Positions 7,157 to 12,607 of a stretch of 12,607 bases of DNA are shown in pieces. The position numbers and the translations under genes were made by a program. This DNA comes from an uncultured Collinsella sp. (GTDB lineage Bacteria; Actinomycetota; Coriobacteriia; Coriobacteriales; Coriobacteriaceae). Position 1 is the first letter of the stretch. Each line of letters opens with the position of its first letter. The notes beneath the pieces were generated by a model. It saw only the letters and a list, made by a program, of their open reading frames with translations. It had not been told where the DNA came from and did no database searches. The DNA is taken from assembly GCA_902461085.1 (NCBI GenBank), contig CABPWH010000056.1, positions 1 through 12,607 of the forward strand, in the 5' to 3' direction.

Positions 7157-10100
7157 CTACACGTCCCTCCTTACAAACGTTCCTTCGTGGTTATACGAGC
7201 AGCGCGCATGCGCGGCTTGCGCCGATGTCGGATCGACCGCCGTCACGACGCCCGCCTCGAGTTCGCGCAGCCGCTCGGCAATGCCGGTCTCCACGCGATC
7301 GAGCAGCACATCGAAGTCCATGTTGCCGCCCTCTCCCGGAAAGCCCTTCTTGAGGCCCGGGATGCGACCGTCGCCGCGCTCTTCCTCGAGCAACTCGGCA
7401 CTTGCGGCACCACGCAGCGCGGGCTTGCCGCCCTTGGTGGAAAAGTAAAGCGCCGCACGGGTATTCAGATCCAGCGCCCGGCGCATGGCCTGGGCGTAGA
7501 TGAGCGTCTGGGTATGCGGCGGCAGCCAGCGCGGGTCGTCGGCGGGCACCGCACCCGTCTTCTCGTCGAACACCGTGGGGTCGGCAAGCTTATACTCCTC
7601 GACGCCCGAGCGATGTTTGTAGTCGATCACCACGGCACGGTTCTCGGCATCCACGTCCACGCGGTCGATGCGCCCACCGAGCGGCCAACCGGCATACTCG
7701 ACCTTAAGCTCATTAAAGGCGAACTCAAGGTAGCGTGGCGCAAAGGGGGCAAGTGCCTCGGACTCGTAGGCGAGCACGCCTTCCAGCTGCGGCAGAATCT
7801 CGGCCACCTGACGTTCCTCCACCGGAGAGAGCGGCACGAGCGGACCCTCGGTACCGCGCTTGCCGGCATGCTCGGCCAGGGTCTCGTCAAAGACCTTGCT
7901 CAGCAGCTCCTGCGCCCGAGGCAGATTCATGGGCGTCACGCGCTCCATGCCCTCTTGGGGCAGACGGGCATGCAGATGCTCCAGCACGTCGTGGACAAAG
8001 TTGCCCTTCTCCATGTTCCCAAAGCCCGCGTCGATGGACTGGGGCTTGACGCGATACGACACGAACCAGCACAGCGGGCAGGTAGAATAGGCCTCGATCT
8101 GCGAGGCGGACGTCAGGCGCGGCACGAGCGGCGCGTCCTCGCCCTCGCCATCGCGACGACGCAGGACCAAATACGGCACGGCCTCGGCACTCAGATGCTG
8201 AGGGGCTTCACAGGTCACGCGCTCGCGCTTGAGACCTTCGCCTGCCGCGGGATCGAAGTCCCTTACGATATCGCCCTCACCCACGCACGTCGCCTTGTCG
8301 GCGCCAGCGACCTTAGCGTCACCAGTGGTCTTAGCGTCGTCAGCGGCCTTAGCATCGTCAGCGGCCTTGGCGTGCGCACGCAACTCGGTCCACACGGCCG
8401 CCGGATAGCACTCGCGCGCCTGGCGATCGTGGGTCACACGGGCGAGCGTAACCGGACCACGCGACGCTTGCATCGCGTGACCAAAGCGCACGCGCAGCAG
8501 GGCCGCGGGCTCAAGCGTCACGTCCTCGCGACCAAGGCTCGCCGTCAGCGTAGCCAGCGGTCCCTCCTCGTGCGAGAGCGGATAGCTGTCCAGATCGACA
8601 TCGGCAAACAGCACGGCATCGTAGCTGCCGGGGCGCAGAGCCGCCGCATCGGCAAGCAAAACAAAACGAACCTGAGCACGTGGCGCACGGTCAACCTCGT
8701 AGGTCTCGTAATCGTAGGCGGTGCTACGCTTGTCCACCTTGGTGCGAATGCCATCGAGCACGGGCACGGTTGCAGCCTGCGACACGTCGAGCGTGCGGGC
8801 GCCATTCATAAGGATGTCGATGGCGTGGCGCAGCAGGGCCGCCTCCGCTTGGCGACGGGCTTGGCCATCCAAGCTGCCCAGCGAGCGATCGGGCAACGCC
8901 TCGGCAACGGCAAGCATGGCCTTGAGCGCCGTCACGGGCTTGTCACGCCACAGTGCCTGGAACACGTCCGAGACCACACACGGCACGTTCTTAAACCAGT
9001 TTTCGTCACTCGCCGCCTTGCGAGCGCCCCTCACCTGGCCTTGGACGCTCTGCAGCAGGCTCTTAACGCCCGCGGTAGTCTTGCTGCGCGAGAGACGCAT
9101 ATTCTTATCGAAGGTTCGAGCATTGGCGGCATCAGCACCCGAAAGCGGGCTGTAAATCCAGTCGGTAAGCTCCGGCGCGGGCCACCACTCGGTCTTTGAC
9201 GCCGCACCCTCATCGGCGGCCTTCATGCGCTCGATCAGGCCGGCAAGCGCCGCAAACTGCCTACCCGCAATGGATTGGGAAAACGCCGTGAACTCAGTCG
9301 TCTCGGCCGCAATGTGACGCGCCGCCAGACGGGCAGCGAGTTCGCCGAACAGCTGGGGTGCCCGGGCAGAAACGACGAGCACGCGCACGGGGTCGGCGGG
9401 CGTCGCCGTAGTTTTATCGGCCTTGGACTCCTTGTGCGCTTTCACCAACTTATCGATGGCGTCCGCATAGACATGAGCACGGGCATGGGGGCCGGCGACC
9501 TCAATAAAGGCAGGCTGAGCGGCGGTCCCGCAAGCGACATCAGACGCGACGGCATCCTCCCCCAGCGGCGCGATCTCAAACAGCACACCGCGGGCATCAA
9601 ATGCCGTGGCAAGCTCCTCGCGCATCGCCGCCTGCTCGCGGGCAAGCAGCACGACGACCTCTCCCCCATTGTTCGCCGCGGAAGACAGCAGCTCGAGCAG
9701 GCCGTGCGTAAACGACGTGACACCGCGCACGCATACGGCGCGGGCGCACGCCGGCAGGTTATCGGCCAGGGCACCGGCCATAATGTCAGCTGCCTCGCAG
9801 GGCTCGACCATATCTCGACGGTCCAAACCGCCCGCGTAGGCACGCAAAAGCTCAAACACACGAGCCTCGGCATCGCTTTTTGGCTCAGGCTGGCAATTGT
9901 TGCCACGGCATCGCTCGGCCGTCGTCCCCGCCACACCCGGCAGCACATCGCGGGCCATGCGCGCAAGCATGCGCACCGTGCCCTGGCTGCGCGAAAGCGA
10001 CTGCAGGTCGGCATCGTCGAGACGCGTGACCATGTCCGAGAGCAGCATCTGGCGCTGCAGGTTGTCGACAAAACCGCGCCCGTCGCCCAAAAGCTCCCAA

Positions 10101-10309
10101 ATCGAGCGAAGCCACGATGTAGGCGTCTTGTAGTCGATACCCAGCGAAACGCCGGCTTCCGCCGCATCATGACGGCACAGGTCGAGCTCGGCAAACGTAG
10201 GTGCCAGCAACACGGCACGCCCGTGGCGGGCAATAAGGTCGGCAAGCAGCGCCGACTCGGCATCGCTCAAATCCGTGCCGGCATTGGTGGTATAGATTCG
10301 AACAGGCAT
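7157..10309 (-). CDS. addB: AddB-like nuclease subunit with degenerate P-loop and iron-sulphur motif
   Basis: Partner of AddA, 1050 residues (known AddB proteins run about 1150). The C-terminal PD-(D/E)XK nuclease keeps its key residues: H773 in GNFVHDVLE, D882 in GGRIDRVD, D896/K898 in VVIDYKH and Q934 in HTQTLIYAQ. The N-terminus begins MPVRIYTTNAGTDLS where AddB normally has a GRAGSGKT-type P-loop after the first strand; no Gly-Lys-Thr/Ser remains. Iron-sulphur AddB proteins carry one Cys before the nuclease and a C-terminal C-x2-C-x5-C. Here C744 (plus an extra C747 in STCPLCWF) and C1037 are present, but the other two C-terminal positions read N1040 and V1046. ATP binding and a standard 4Fe-4S cluster are therefore doubtful. 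Residues about 645-672 are an Ala/Asp/Lys repeat. The ATG has GGAGG (10313-10317) at a short 3-base spacing. A weak promoter (TTGGGC 10358-10363, GATTAT 10334-10339, spacer 18) may lie upstream. Confidence 0.88.
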   Translation of the reverse strand: MPVRIYTTNAGTDLSDAESALLADLIARHGRAVLLAPTFAELDLCRHDAAEAGVSLGIDYKTPTSWLRSIWELLGDGRGFVDNLQRQMLLSDMVTRLDDADLQSLSRSQGTVRMLARMARDVLPGVAGTTAERCRGNNCQPEPKSDAEARVFELLRAYAGGLDRRDMVEPCEAADIMAGALADNLPACARAVCVRGVTSFTHGLLELLSSAANNGGEVVVLLAREQAAMREELATAFDARGVLFEIAPLGEDAVASDVACGTAAQPAFIEVAGPHARAHVYADAIDKLVKAHKESKADKTTATPADPVRVLVVSARAPQLFGELAARLAARHIAAETTEFTAFSQSIAGRQFAALAGLIERMKAADEGAASKTEWWPAPELTDWIYSPLSGADAANARTFDKNMRLSRSKTTAGVKSLLQSVQGQVRGARKAASDENWFKNVPCVVSDVFQALWRDKPVTALKAMLAVAEALPDRSLGSLDGQARRQAEAALLRHAIDILMNGARTLDVSQAATVPVLDGIRTKVDKRSTAYDYETYEVDRAPRAQVRFVLLADAAALRPGSYDAVLFADVDLDSYPLSHEEGPLATLTASLGREDVTLEPAALLRVRFGHAMQASRGPVTLARVTHDRQARECYPAAVWTELRAHAKAADDAKAADDAKTTGDAKVAGADKATCVGEGDIVRDFDPAAGEGLKRERVTCEAPQHLSAEAVPYLVLRRRDGEGEDAPLVPRLTSASQIEAYSTCPLCWFVSYRVKPQSIDAGFGNMEKGNFVHDVLEHLHARLPQEGMERVTPMNLPRAQELLSKVFDETLAEHAGKRGTEGPLVPLSPVEERQVAEILPQLEGVLAYESEALAPFAPRYLEFAFNELKVEYAGWPLGGRIDRVDVDAENRAVVIDYKHRSGVEEYKLADPTVFDEKTGAVPADDPRWLPPHTQTLIYAQAMRRALDLNTRAALYFSTKGGKPALRGAASAELLEEERGDGRIPGLKKGFPGEGGNMDFDVLLDRVETGIAERLRELEAGVVTAVDPTSAQAAHARCSYNHEGTFVRRDV
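8307..8378 (-). repeat. Four imperfect 18-bp tandem repeats inside addB
   Basis: Four consecutive 18-base units, each a variant of gcggccttagcatcgtca (plus-strand reading), start at 8307, 8325, 8343 and 8361. They encode a run of AKAADD-like hexapeptides. Because the unit is a multiple of three, copy changes would keep the frame. The repeat lies between the degenerate helicase-like part and the nuclease domain, where a flexible linker would be tolerated. Copy-number variation between strains is the natural prediction. Confidence 0.8.
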
Positions 10310-10391
10310 GGTCCTCCGCTCAAACTGTTCGCAATAATCATTGCATCCATCCTACCCGCCCAAGCGGACAGATTTGCCCCACGCCAACAGA

Positions 10392-10480
10392 TTTGATCCC
10401 TTGGGGACGGAGGAAAACGGATCATCGAGAGGGTCAGTCTAACCCGGTGATCCGTTTTCCTCCGTCCCCAAGGGATCAAA
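10392..10480. repeat. Perfect 33-bp inverted repeat (possible dispersed palindromic element)
   Basis: Bases 10392-10424 and 10448-10480 are exact reverse complements over 33 positions, separated by 23 bases that contain a small inner GGGT/ACCC pair. The arms include GGGGACGGAGGAAAACGG on the left. The element lies between the yerC-like gene and addB and shares its outer T/A run with the terminator at 10478-10505. It encodes no plausible peptide and carries no transposase, so it fits a REP/MITE-like intergenic palindrome or a second terminator-like hairpin. A partly matching sequence occurs at 11621-11648. A 9-bp direct repeat, ACAGATTTG (10368-10376 and 10387-10395), touches the left arm. Confidence 0.9.
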
Positions 10481-10505
10481 AAACCGCCCCCGGAGGAGCG
10501 GTTTT
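10478..10505 (-). terminator. Intrinsic terminator of the yerC-like gene
   Basis: On the minus strand, AAAACCGCTCC pairs with GGGGCGGTTTT (one G-U pair) around a four-base TCCG loop, which fits the UNCG stable-tetraloop pattern, followed by six T. It starts 23 bases after the regulator's stop codon. The T-tract runs directly into the 33-bp inverted repeat. Confidence 0.9.
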
Positions 10506-10528
10506 ACACAATTCGTTTTTGGCGCGGC

Positions 10529-10828
10529 CTACTCGCCATCCTCCAGCTTAATGAGGATCTTGCGGTAGCCGCCGTACTCGCCGTTGAGCGCCTTGGATAC
10601 ACGGCTCACCGTGGTGGACGAAGCGCCGGTACGGGCCTGAACCTCAACATAAGGCTCGCCCTCGTCCAAATAGCGCGCAACCTGCAAACGCTGAGAAAGG
10701 TCGCAGATCTCGCGCGGCGTGCAGATATCGGTCAAAAACGCTTGGATATCCTTCTCGTCATCCAAAAGACTAAATGCGTGGACCAGCTGCTTGACATCAG
10801 GCTTGTCAAACATGTTCTCGATATTCAT
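10529..10828 (-). CDS. YerC/YecD-type TrpR-related transcriptional regulator
   Basis: A 99-residue DNA-binding protein of the TrpR superfamily, YerC/YecD branch. Recognisable are the N-terminal helical part (HAFSLLDDEKDIQAFLTDI, 17-35), the TPREICDLSQRLQVARYL stretch (37-54) and a helix-turn-helix ending in GASSTTVSRVSKALN (68-82). Length matches the branch, which lacks proof of tryptophan binding. In Bacillus the homologue lies beside pcrB-pcrA, a helicase locus; here it lies upstream of the addBA helicase genes, but with a terminator between, so co-transcription is unlikely. The start at 10828 gives the full conserved N-terminus. Its ribosome site is weak (GGCGGTG about 5-11 bases upstream). 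Its leader of about 100 bases holds two hairpins. Target genes are unknown. Confidence 0.9.
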   Translation of the reverse strand: MNIENMFDKPDVKQLVHAFSLLDDEKDIQAFLTDICTPREICDLSQRLQVARYLDEGEPYVEVQARTGASSTTVSRVSKALNGEYGGYRKILIKLEDGE

Positions 10829-10875
10829 CGATCACCGCCAAACCCGCCAAAAGGCATCGAAGTTGATACTGACAT

Positions 10876-10964
10876 CGGGCATCGTTCGCCCGTTCTATGC
10901 AATAGGGCAACGCCTGTGGCTTTTGCCCGTAGCAGTGTAGCACACCACCAAACTAAAGCGACAA
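10876..10964 (-). promoter_or_regulatory. yerC promoter and two-hairpin leader in the 10829-11151 divergent gap
   Basis: On the minus strand an extended -10, TGCTACACT (TACACT at 10934-10939), with a fair -35 TTGTCG (10959-10964, 19-base spacer) predicts a start near 10928. The first hairpin begins there: GGGCAA/TTGCCC arms (10923-10928 and 10905-10910) with an inner GCC/GGC pair. A second, CGGGC/GCCCG (10888-10892 and 10876-10880), follows. The rest of the 323-bp gap, to 11151, is GC-rich, has no supported gene, and contains the ribosome site of the plus-strand membrane protein; I found no convincing promoter for that gene. Confidence 0.5.
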
Positions 10965-11151
10965 GACTCTCTGCCAGCGGCGCGTTTTTCAGGACGAACG
11001 CCGTTTAGAAACCGTATGCGCACGTAAGCTCCACGAATATTTGAGACAATAGGCGCCCAAAACCGCGGCGCGCCCGCGCAACCATCCAGGTCGCCGCCGC
11101 AAGCCGCTTCACGCGACGCCAGCAACCCCGGCGCAAGAAAGGATTCACGCC

Positions 11152-11517
11152 ATGCGCTTTATGCTTAACTGGCTCTTCACCTCGATCGCCATCGCGATCG
11201 CCACGTTCCTCGTCCCCGGTATCCAACCCTTCGGCTTTGCCGAGACCTGGGTCTGCTTTGCCTTCGTGGGACTGTTCCTGAACATTGTCGATTCATTCGT
11301 CAAACCGTTCCTGACGGTCATCTCGCTGCCGCTCACGATCATTACGCTGGGCATTTTCCAGCTTGTCGTCAACAGCTTTATGCTTGAGCTCGCGAGCTAC
11401 CTGTCGGTCAACCTGCTGGGCGTCGGCATCTCCATCGCCAGCTTTGGATCGGCCTTTATGGGCAGCATCCTGGTGTCCATCACGCGCAGCATCCTCGACA
11501 GCATCGCCGAGGACTAA
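11152..11517 (+). CDS. Small membrane protein, phage holin family 4 / DUF360 (YvlD-like)
   Basis: A 121-residue, almost entirely hydrophobic protein with about four membrane segments: roughly 4-22, 32-48, 56-80 and 86-110. The family signature is clear in the middle: VKPFLTVISLPLTIITLGIF (50-69) followed by LVVNS. Databases call this family phage holin because of remote similarity, but most members, including YvlD of Bacillus, are chromosomal proteins of unknown function, sometimes under envelope-stress control. There is no endolysin or phage gene nearby, so a lysis role is not supported. The ATG at 11152 has AAAGGA (11138-11143) at 8-base spacing. The gene stands alone between a divergent regulator and its own terminator. 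Confidence 0.88.
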   Translation: MRFMLNWLFTSIAIAIATFLVPGIQPFGFAETWVCFAFVGLFLNIVDSFVKPFLTVISLPLTIITLGIFQLVVNSFMLELASYLSVNLLGVGISIASFGSAFMGSILVSITRSILDSIAED

Positions 11518-11557
11518 AACAGCCATTCCGGCCGTGTCCGTCTCAACAGCCCAAAAC

Positions 11558-11598
11558 GAAGGCCGCCCATCGCAAAAATGGGCGGCCTTCTTATTTTT
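11558..11598 (+). terminator. Strong, probably bidirectional intrinsic terminator
   Basis: GAAGGCCGCCCAT (11558-11570) and ATGGGCGGCCTTC (11578-11590) form a perfect 13-bp stem with a 7-base A-rich loop, followed by TTATTTTT (11591-11598). On the minus strand the same stem is followed by GTTTT, so it can also end the Rrf2 message coming from the other side. Confidence 0.95.
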
Positions 11599-11620
11599 CA
11601 AGTCTCAAAGGGCGAGAGAA

Positions 11621-11648
11621 TCTACCATTTCCACCCCGTCCCCAAATG
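11621..11648. repeat. Sequence related to one arm of the 10392-10480 palindrome
   Basis: Between the Rrf2 stop codon and the shared terminator, the plus strand reads TCTACCATTTCCACCCCG followed by TCCCCAA. It shares CCGTCCCCAA exactly with the right arm at 10448-10480 and a TTT-CC-CC framework before that. No full inverted partner is present; only a short CATTT/AAATG pairing (11626-11630 and 11644-11648) can form. Relationship by descent is an inference. Confidence 0.4.
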
Positions 11649-11658
11649 CAGGTGTGGG

Positions 11659-12087
11659 TTAGATGACGTAGTCGTAGCCATGGTTGGGAGCGACAAGTTG
11701 ATCGAGCGTCACACCGTCGAGGTAGTCGTTGATGAGCTTGTCCAGGTTCTTCCACACGTCGAGCGTGGGGCACTCATCCGAACGCGAGCAGCCCTTGCAG
11801 TCGCCATCCAGGCAGGCGACCGGCGCCAGACTGCCCTCGGTCAGGCGCAAGATCTCGCCCACCGTGTATTGCTCGGGCGGGCGCGTGAGCACATAGCCGC
11901 CGCCCTTGCCACGCATACCCGAAAGCATGTTGGCGCGCACGAGCGTAGCCAAGATGTTCTCCAGATATTTCTCGGAAATCCCCTGGCGCGCCGCGATCTC
12001 TTTGAGCGGGATGCGACCGGCCGCCTGGTGCTCGGCCAGGTCGACCATAACGCGCAGGGCATATCTGCCCTTAGTAGAAACCAACAT
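11659..12087 (-). CDS. Rrf2-family transcriptional regulator with four clustered cysteines
   Basis: A 142-residue regulator. The N-terminus MLVSTKGRYALRVMVDLAEH (1-20), the winged helix-turn-helix with LKEIAARQGISEKYLENIL (28-46) and the wing GMRGKGGGYVLTRP (57-70) are typical of the family. Cysteines C92, C97, C100 and C106 sit where IscR-type members bind a 2Fe-2S cluster (IscR has C92, C98, C104 and H107), so iron-sulphur or redox sensing is plausible. CymR, the Rrf2 cysteine regulator of Bacillus that binds CysK, has this architecture without these cysteines as far as I recall. Being divergent from cysK, this protein probably controls cysteine supply or iron-sulphur assembly and its own gene. 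The start at 12087 matches the conserved N-terminus; AAAGG (12099-12103) lies 11 bases upstream. IscR, CymR or another Rrf2 type cannot be decided here. Confidence 0.92.
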   Translation of the reverse strand: MLVSTKGRYALRVMVDLAEHQAAGRIPLKEIAARQGISEKYLENILATLVRANMLSGMRGKGGGYVLTRPPEQYTVGEILRLTEGSLAPVACLDGDCKGCSRSDECPTLDVWKNLDKLINDYLDGVTLDQLVAPNHGYDYVI

Positions 12088-12123
12088 GTATAGTGCTGCC
12101 TTTCGGTCATTTAGTCCGTAGAA

Positions 12124-12151
12124 ATTCTAGCCGAAAAATTTGTTTTGAAAA
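12124..12151 (-). promoter_or_regulatory. possible promoter of the Rrf2 gene
   Basis: Minus-strand TAGAAT (12124-12129) preceded by TTTTCA (12146-12151) at a 16-base spacer, in an AT-rich stretch, about 37 bases before the start codon. It would give a short leader of roughly 30 bases and place the start divergent from the cysK promoter about 75 bases away. Confidence 0.45.
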
Positions 12152-12200
12152 TACCCGTTCCGGTCAAGATGGTTAATCGACTCGTAATAATCTTCTATTT

Positions 12201-12217
12201 CCTATTGCGTTACTAGG
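12201..12217. promoter_or_regulatory. Small palindrome over the cysK -35, candidate Rrf2 operator
   Basis: CCTA (12201-12204) and TAGG (12214-12217) form an inverted repeat spaced by 9 bases that exactly covers the cysK -35 element. Rrf2 dimers bind partly symmetric sites, and this position would let the neighbouring regulator repress cysK. The arms are short, so it is only a candidate. Confidence 0.3.
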
Positions 12218-12233
12218 CTTTACTGTCTACTAT
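12205..12233 (+). promoter_or_regulatory. cysK promoter
   Basis: TTGCGT (12205-12210), an ideal 17-base spacer, and TACTAT (12228-12233) make a good sigma-70-type promoter reading toward cysK. The predicted start is near 12240, giving a leader of about 100 bases. Confidence 0.75.
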
Positions 12234-12239
12234 GCTTGC

Positions 12240-12340
12240 CAACAGCAAAACGAACAACCCATAAGTTTTGTGGGTTTCGCTGCTGCACACACCGTAAAAC
12301 CACACGGTATCCAGTCATTTGAACACTTTGGAGGTTCATC
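12240..12340 (+). promoter_or_regulatory. Structured cysK leader with two stem-loops
   Basis: The first hairpin starts at the predicted transcript end: CAG, CGAA and ACCCA blocks (12243-12261) pair with TGGGT, TTCG and CTG (12271-12282) around the loop TAAGTTTTG, with small bulges on the 5' side. A second, ACCGT/ACGGT, follows (12291-12295 and 12304-12308). GGAGG (12330-12334) lies 6 bases before the ATG and stays unpaired in both. It shows no T-box bulge motif, no terminator and no riboswitch class that I recognise. Confidence 0.45.
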
Positions 12341-12607
12341 ATGAGCAATGTTTACACGTCCATCGATCAGCTTATCGGCCACACTCCGCTTCTGGAGCTC
12401 ACTCACTTTGAGGCCGATGAGGACCTCGAGGCCCGCGTGCTCGTCAAGCTGGAATACTTCAACCCCGCCGGCTCCGTCAAAGACCGCGTCGCCAAAAACA
12501 TGATCGACGAGGCCGAGAAGGCCGGCAAGCTCGTGCGCGGCGGCGACTACACCATCATCGAGCCCACGAGCGGCAACACCGGCGTCGGCATCGCCTCGGT
12601 GGCGGCG
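12341..12607 (+). CDS. cysK: Cysteine synthase (O-acetylserine sulfhydrylase), N-terminal part
   Basis: The pyridoxal-phosphate enzyme that makes cysteine from O-acetylserine and sulfide. The 89 residues present contain the entry motif IGHTPLLEL (12-20), the catalytic lysine K47 in NPAGSVKDR (41-49) and the substrate/phosphate-binding loop TSGNTG (76-81). Full-length members have about 300-310 residues; the gene runs off the right edge in frame. The start at 12341 has a strong GGAGG site at 6-base spacing and its own promoter. The divergent Rrf2 gene suggests sulfur- or iron-sulphur-responsive control. Cystathionine beta-synthase shares these motifs, but the short N-terminus without a heme or other leading domain and the SVKDR context favour cysteine synthase. 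Confidence 0.93.
   Translation, partial: MSNVYTSIDQLIGHTPLLELTHFEADEDLEARVLVKLEYFNPAGSVKDRVAKNMIDEAEKAGKLVRGGDYTIIEPTSGNTGVGIASVAA

Noticed and set aside
8307..8378. CRISPR-like array
   Set aside because: Units are contiguous 18-mers without spacers, in frame inside a protein gene, and no cas gene is present.
7118..9199. 693-codon plus-strand open frame opposite addB
   Set aside because: Same reasoning: an antisense shadow with repetitive SGLSVVSG-type stretches produced by the tandem repeats in addB.
11152..11517. Prophage remnant suggested by the holin label
   Set aside because: No endolysin, integrase, capsid or tail gene is near, and the family is mostly chromosomal in spite of its name.
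12240..12340. T-box or SAM riboswitch upstream of cysK
   Set aside because: Leader is too short for a canonical T-box, the T-box bulge sequence and a terminator/antiterminator pair are absent, and the SAM aptamer core is not recognisable.

Overview
This window looks like a chromosomal segment of a high-GC, anaerobe-type Gram-positive bacterium, most likely a coriobacterium such as Collinsella. This is inferred from the mix of content. Codon use is strongly GC-biased and actinobacterial (counted 60-base lines inside the helicase and nuclease genes are 65-70% GC). Several families, however, are better known from Firmicutes: AddAB rather than RecBCD or AdnAB, a DUF3284-like protein, a YerC-type TrpR-related regulator, and an Rrf2 regulator paired with cysK. 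I cannot confirm the taxon without a search.

Layout, left to right. (1) On the minus strand, the N-terminal third of DNA polymerase III alpha (dnaE) runs off the left edge; its last ten codons before an in-frame stop are abnormal. (2) A visibly AT-richer MFS transporter gene (minus strand) sits alone between dnaE and a small DUF3284-like gene and looks like a later arrival. (3) A large minus-strand pair, addB then addA, occupies 3521-10309 and encodes a two-subunit helicase-nuclease for double-strand-break repair. AddA keeps every helicase and nuclease motif. AddB keeps its nuclease residues but has lost the N-terminal P-loop and most of the usual iron-sulphur cysteines. (4) Upstream of addB lies a perfect 33-bp inverted repeat, abutting an intrinsic terminator, and then a TrpR-family regulator gene (yerC-like, minus strand). 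(5) A 323-bp divergent intergenic region separates it from a small membrane protein gene of the DUF360/holin-4 type (plus strand), which ends at a strong bidirectional terminator. (6) An Rrf2-family regulator with four clustered cysteines (minus strand) is divergent from cysK (plus strand, cut by the right edge).

How the genes relate. addB and addA are an operon-like pair (3-bp gap) forming one enzyme. The Rrf2 gene and cysK share a 253-bp divergent control region with a good cysK promoter, a small palindrome over its -35 element and a structured leader; this suggests a cysteine or iron-sulphur regulatory circuit. The other genes look like single-gene units. No tRNA, rRNA, CRISPR array, complete insertion sequence or prophage was seen. 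The most interesting points are the perfect 33-bp palindrome with a related sequence about 1.2 kb away beside another terminator, the degenerate AddB, and the cysteine-bearing Rrf2-cysK pair.
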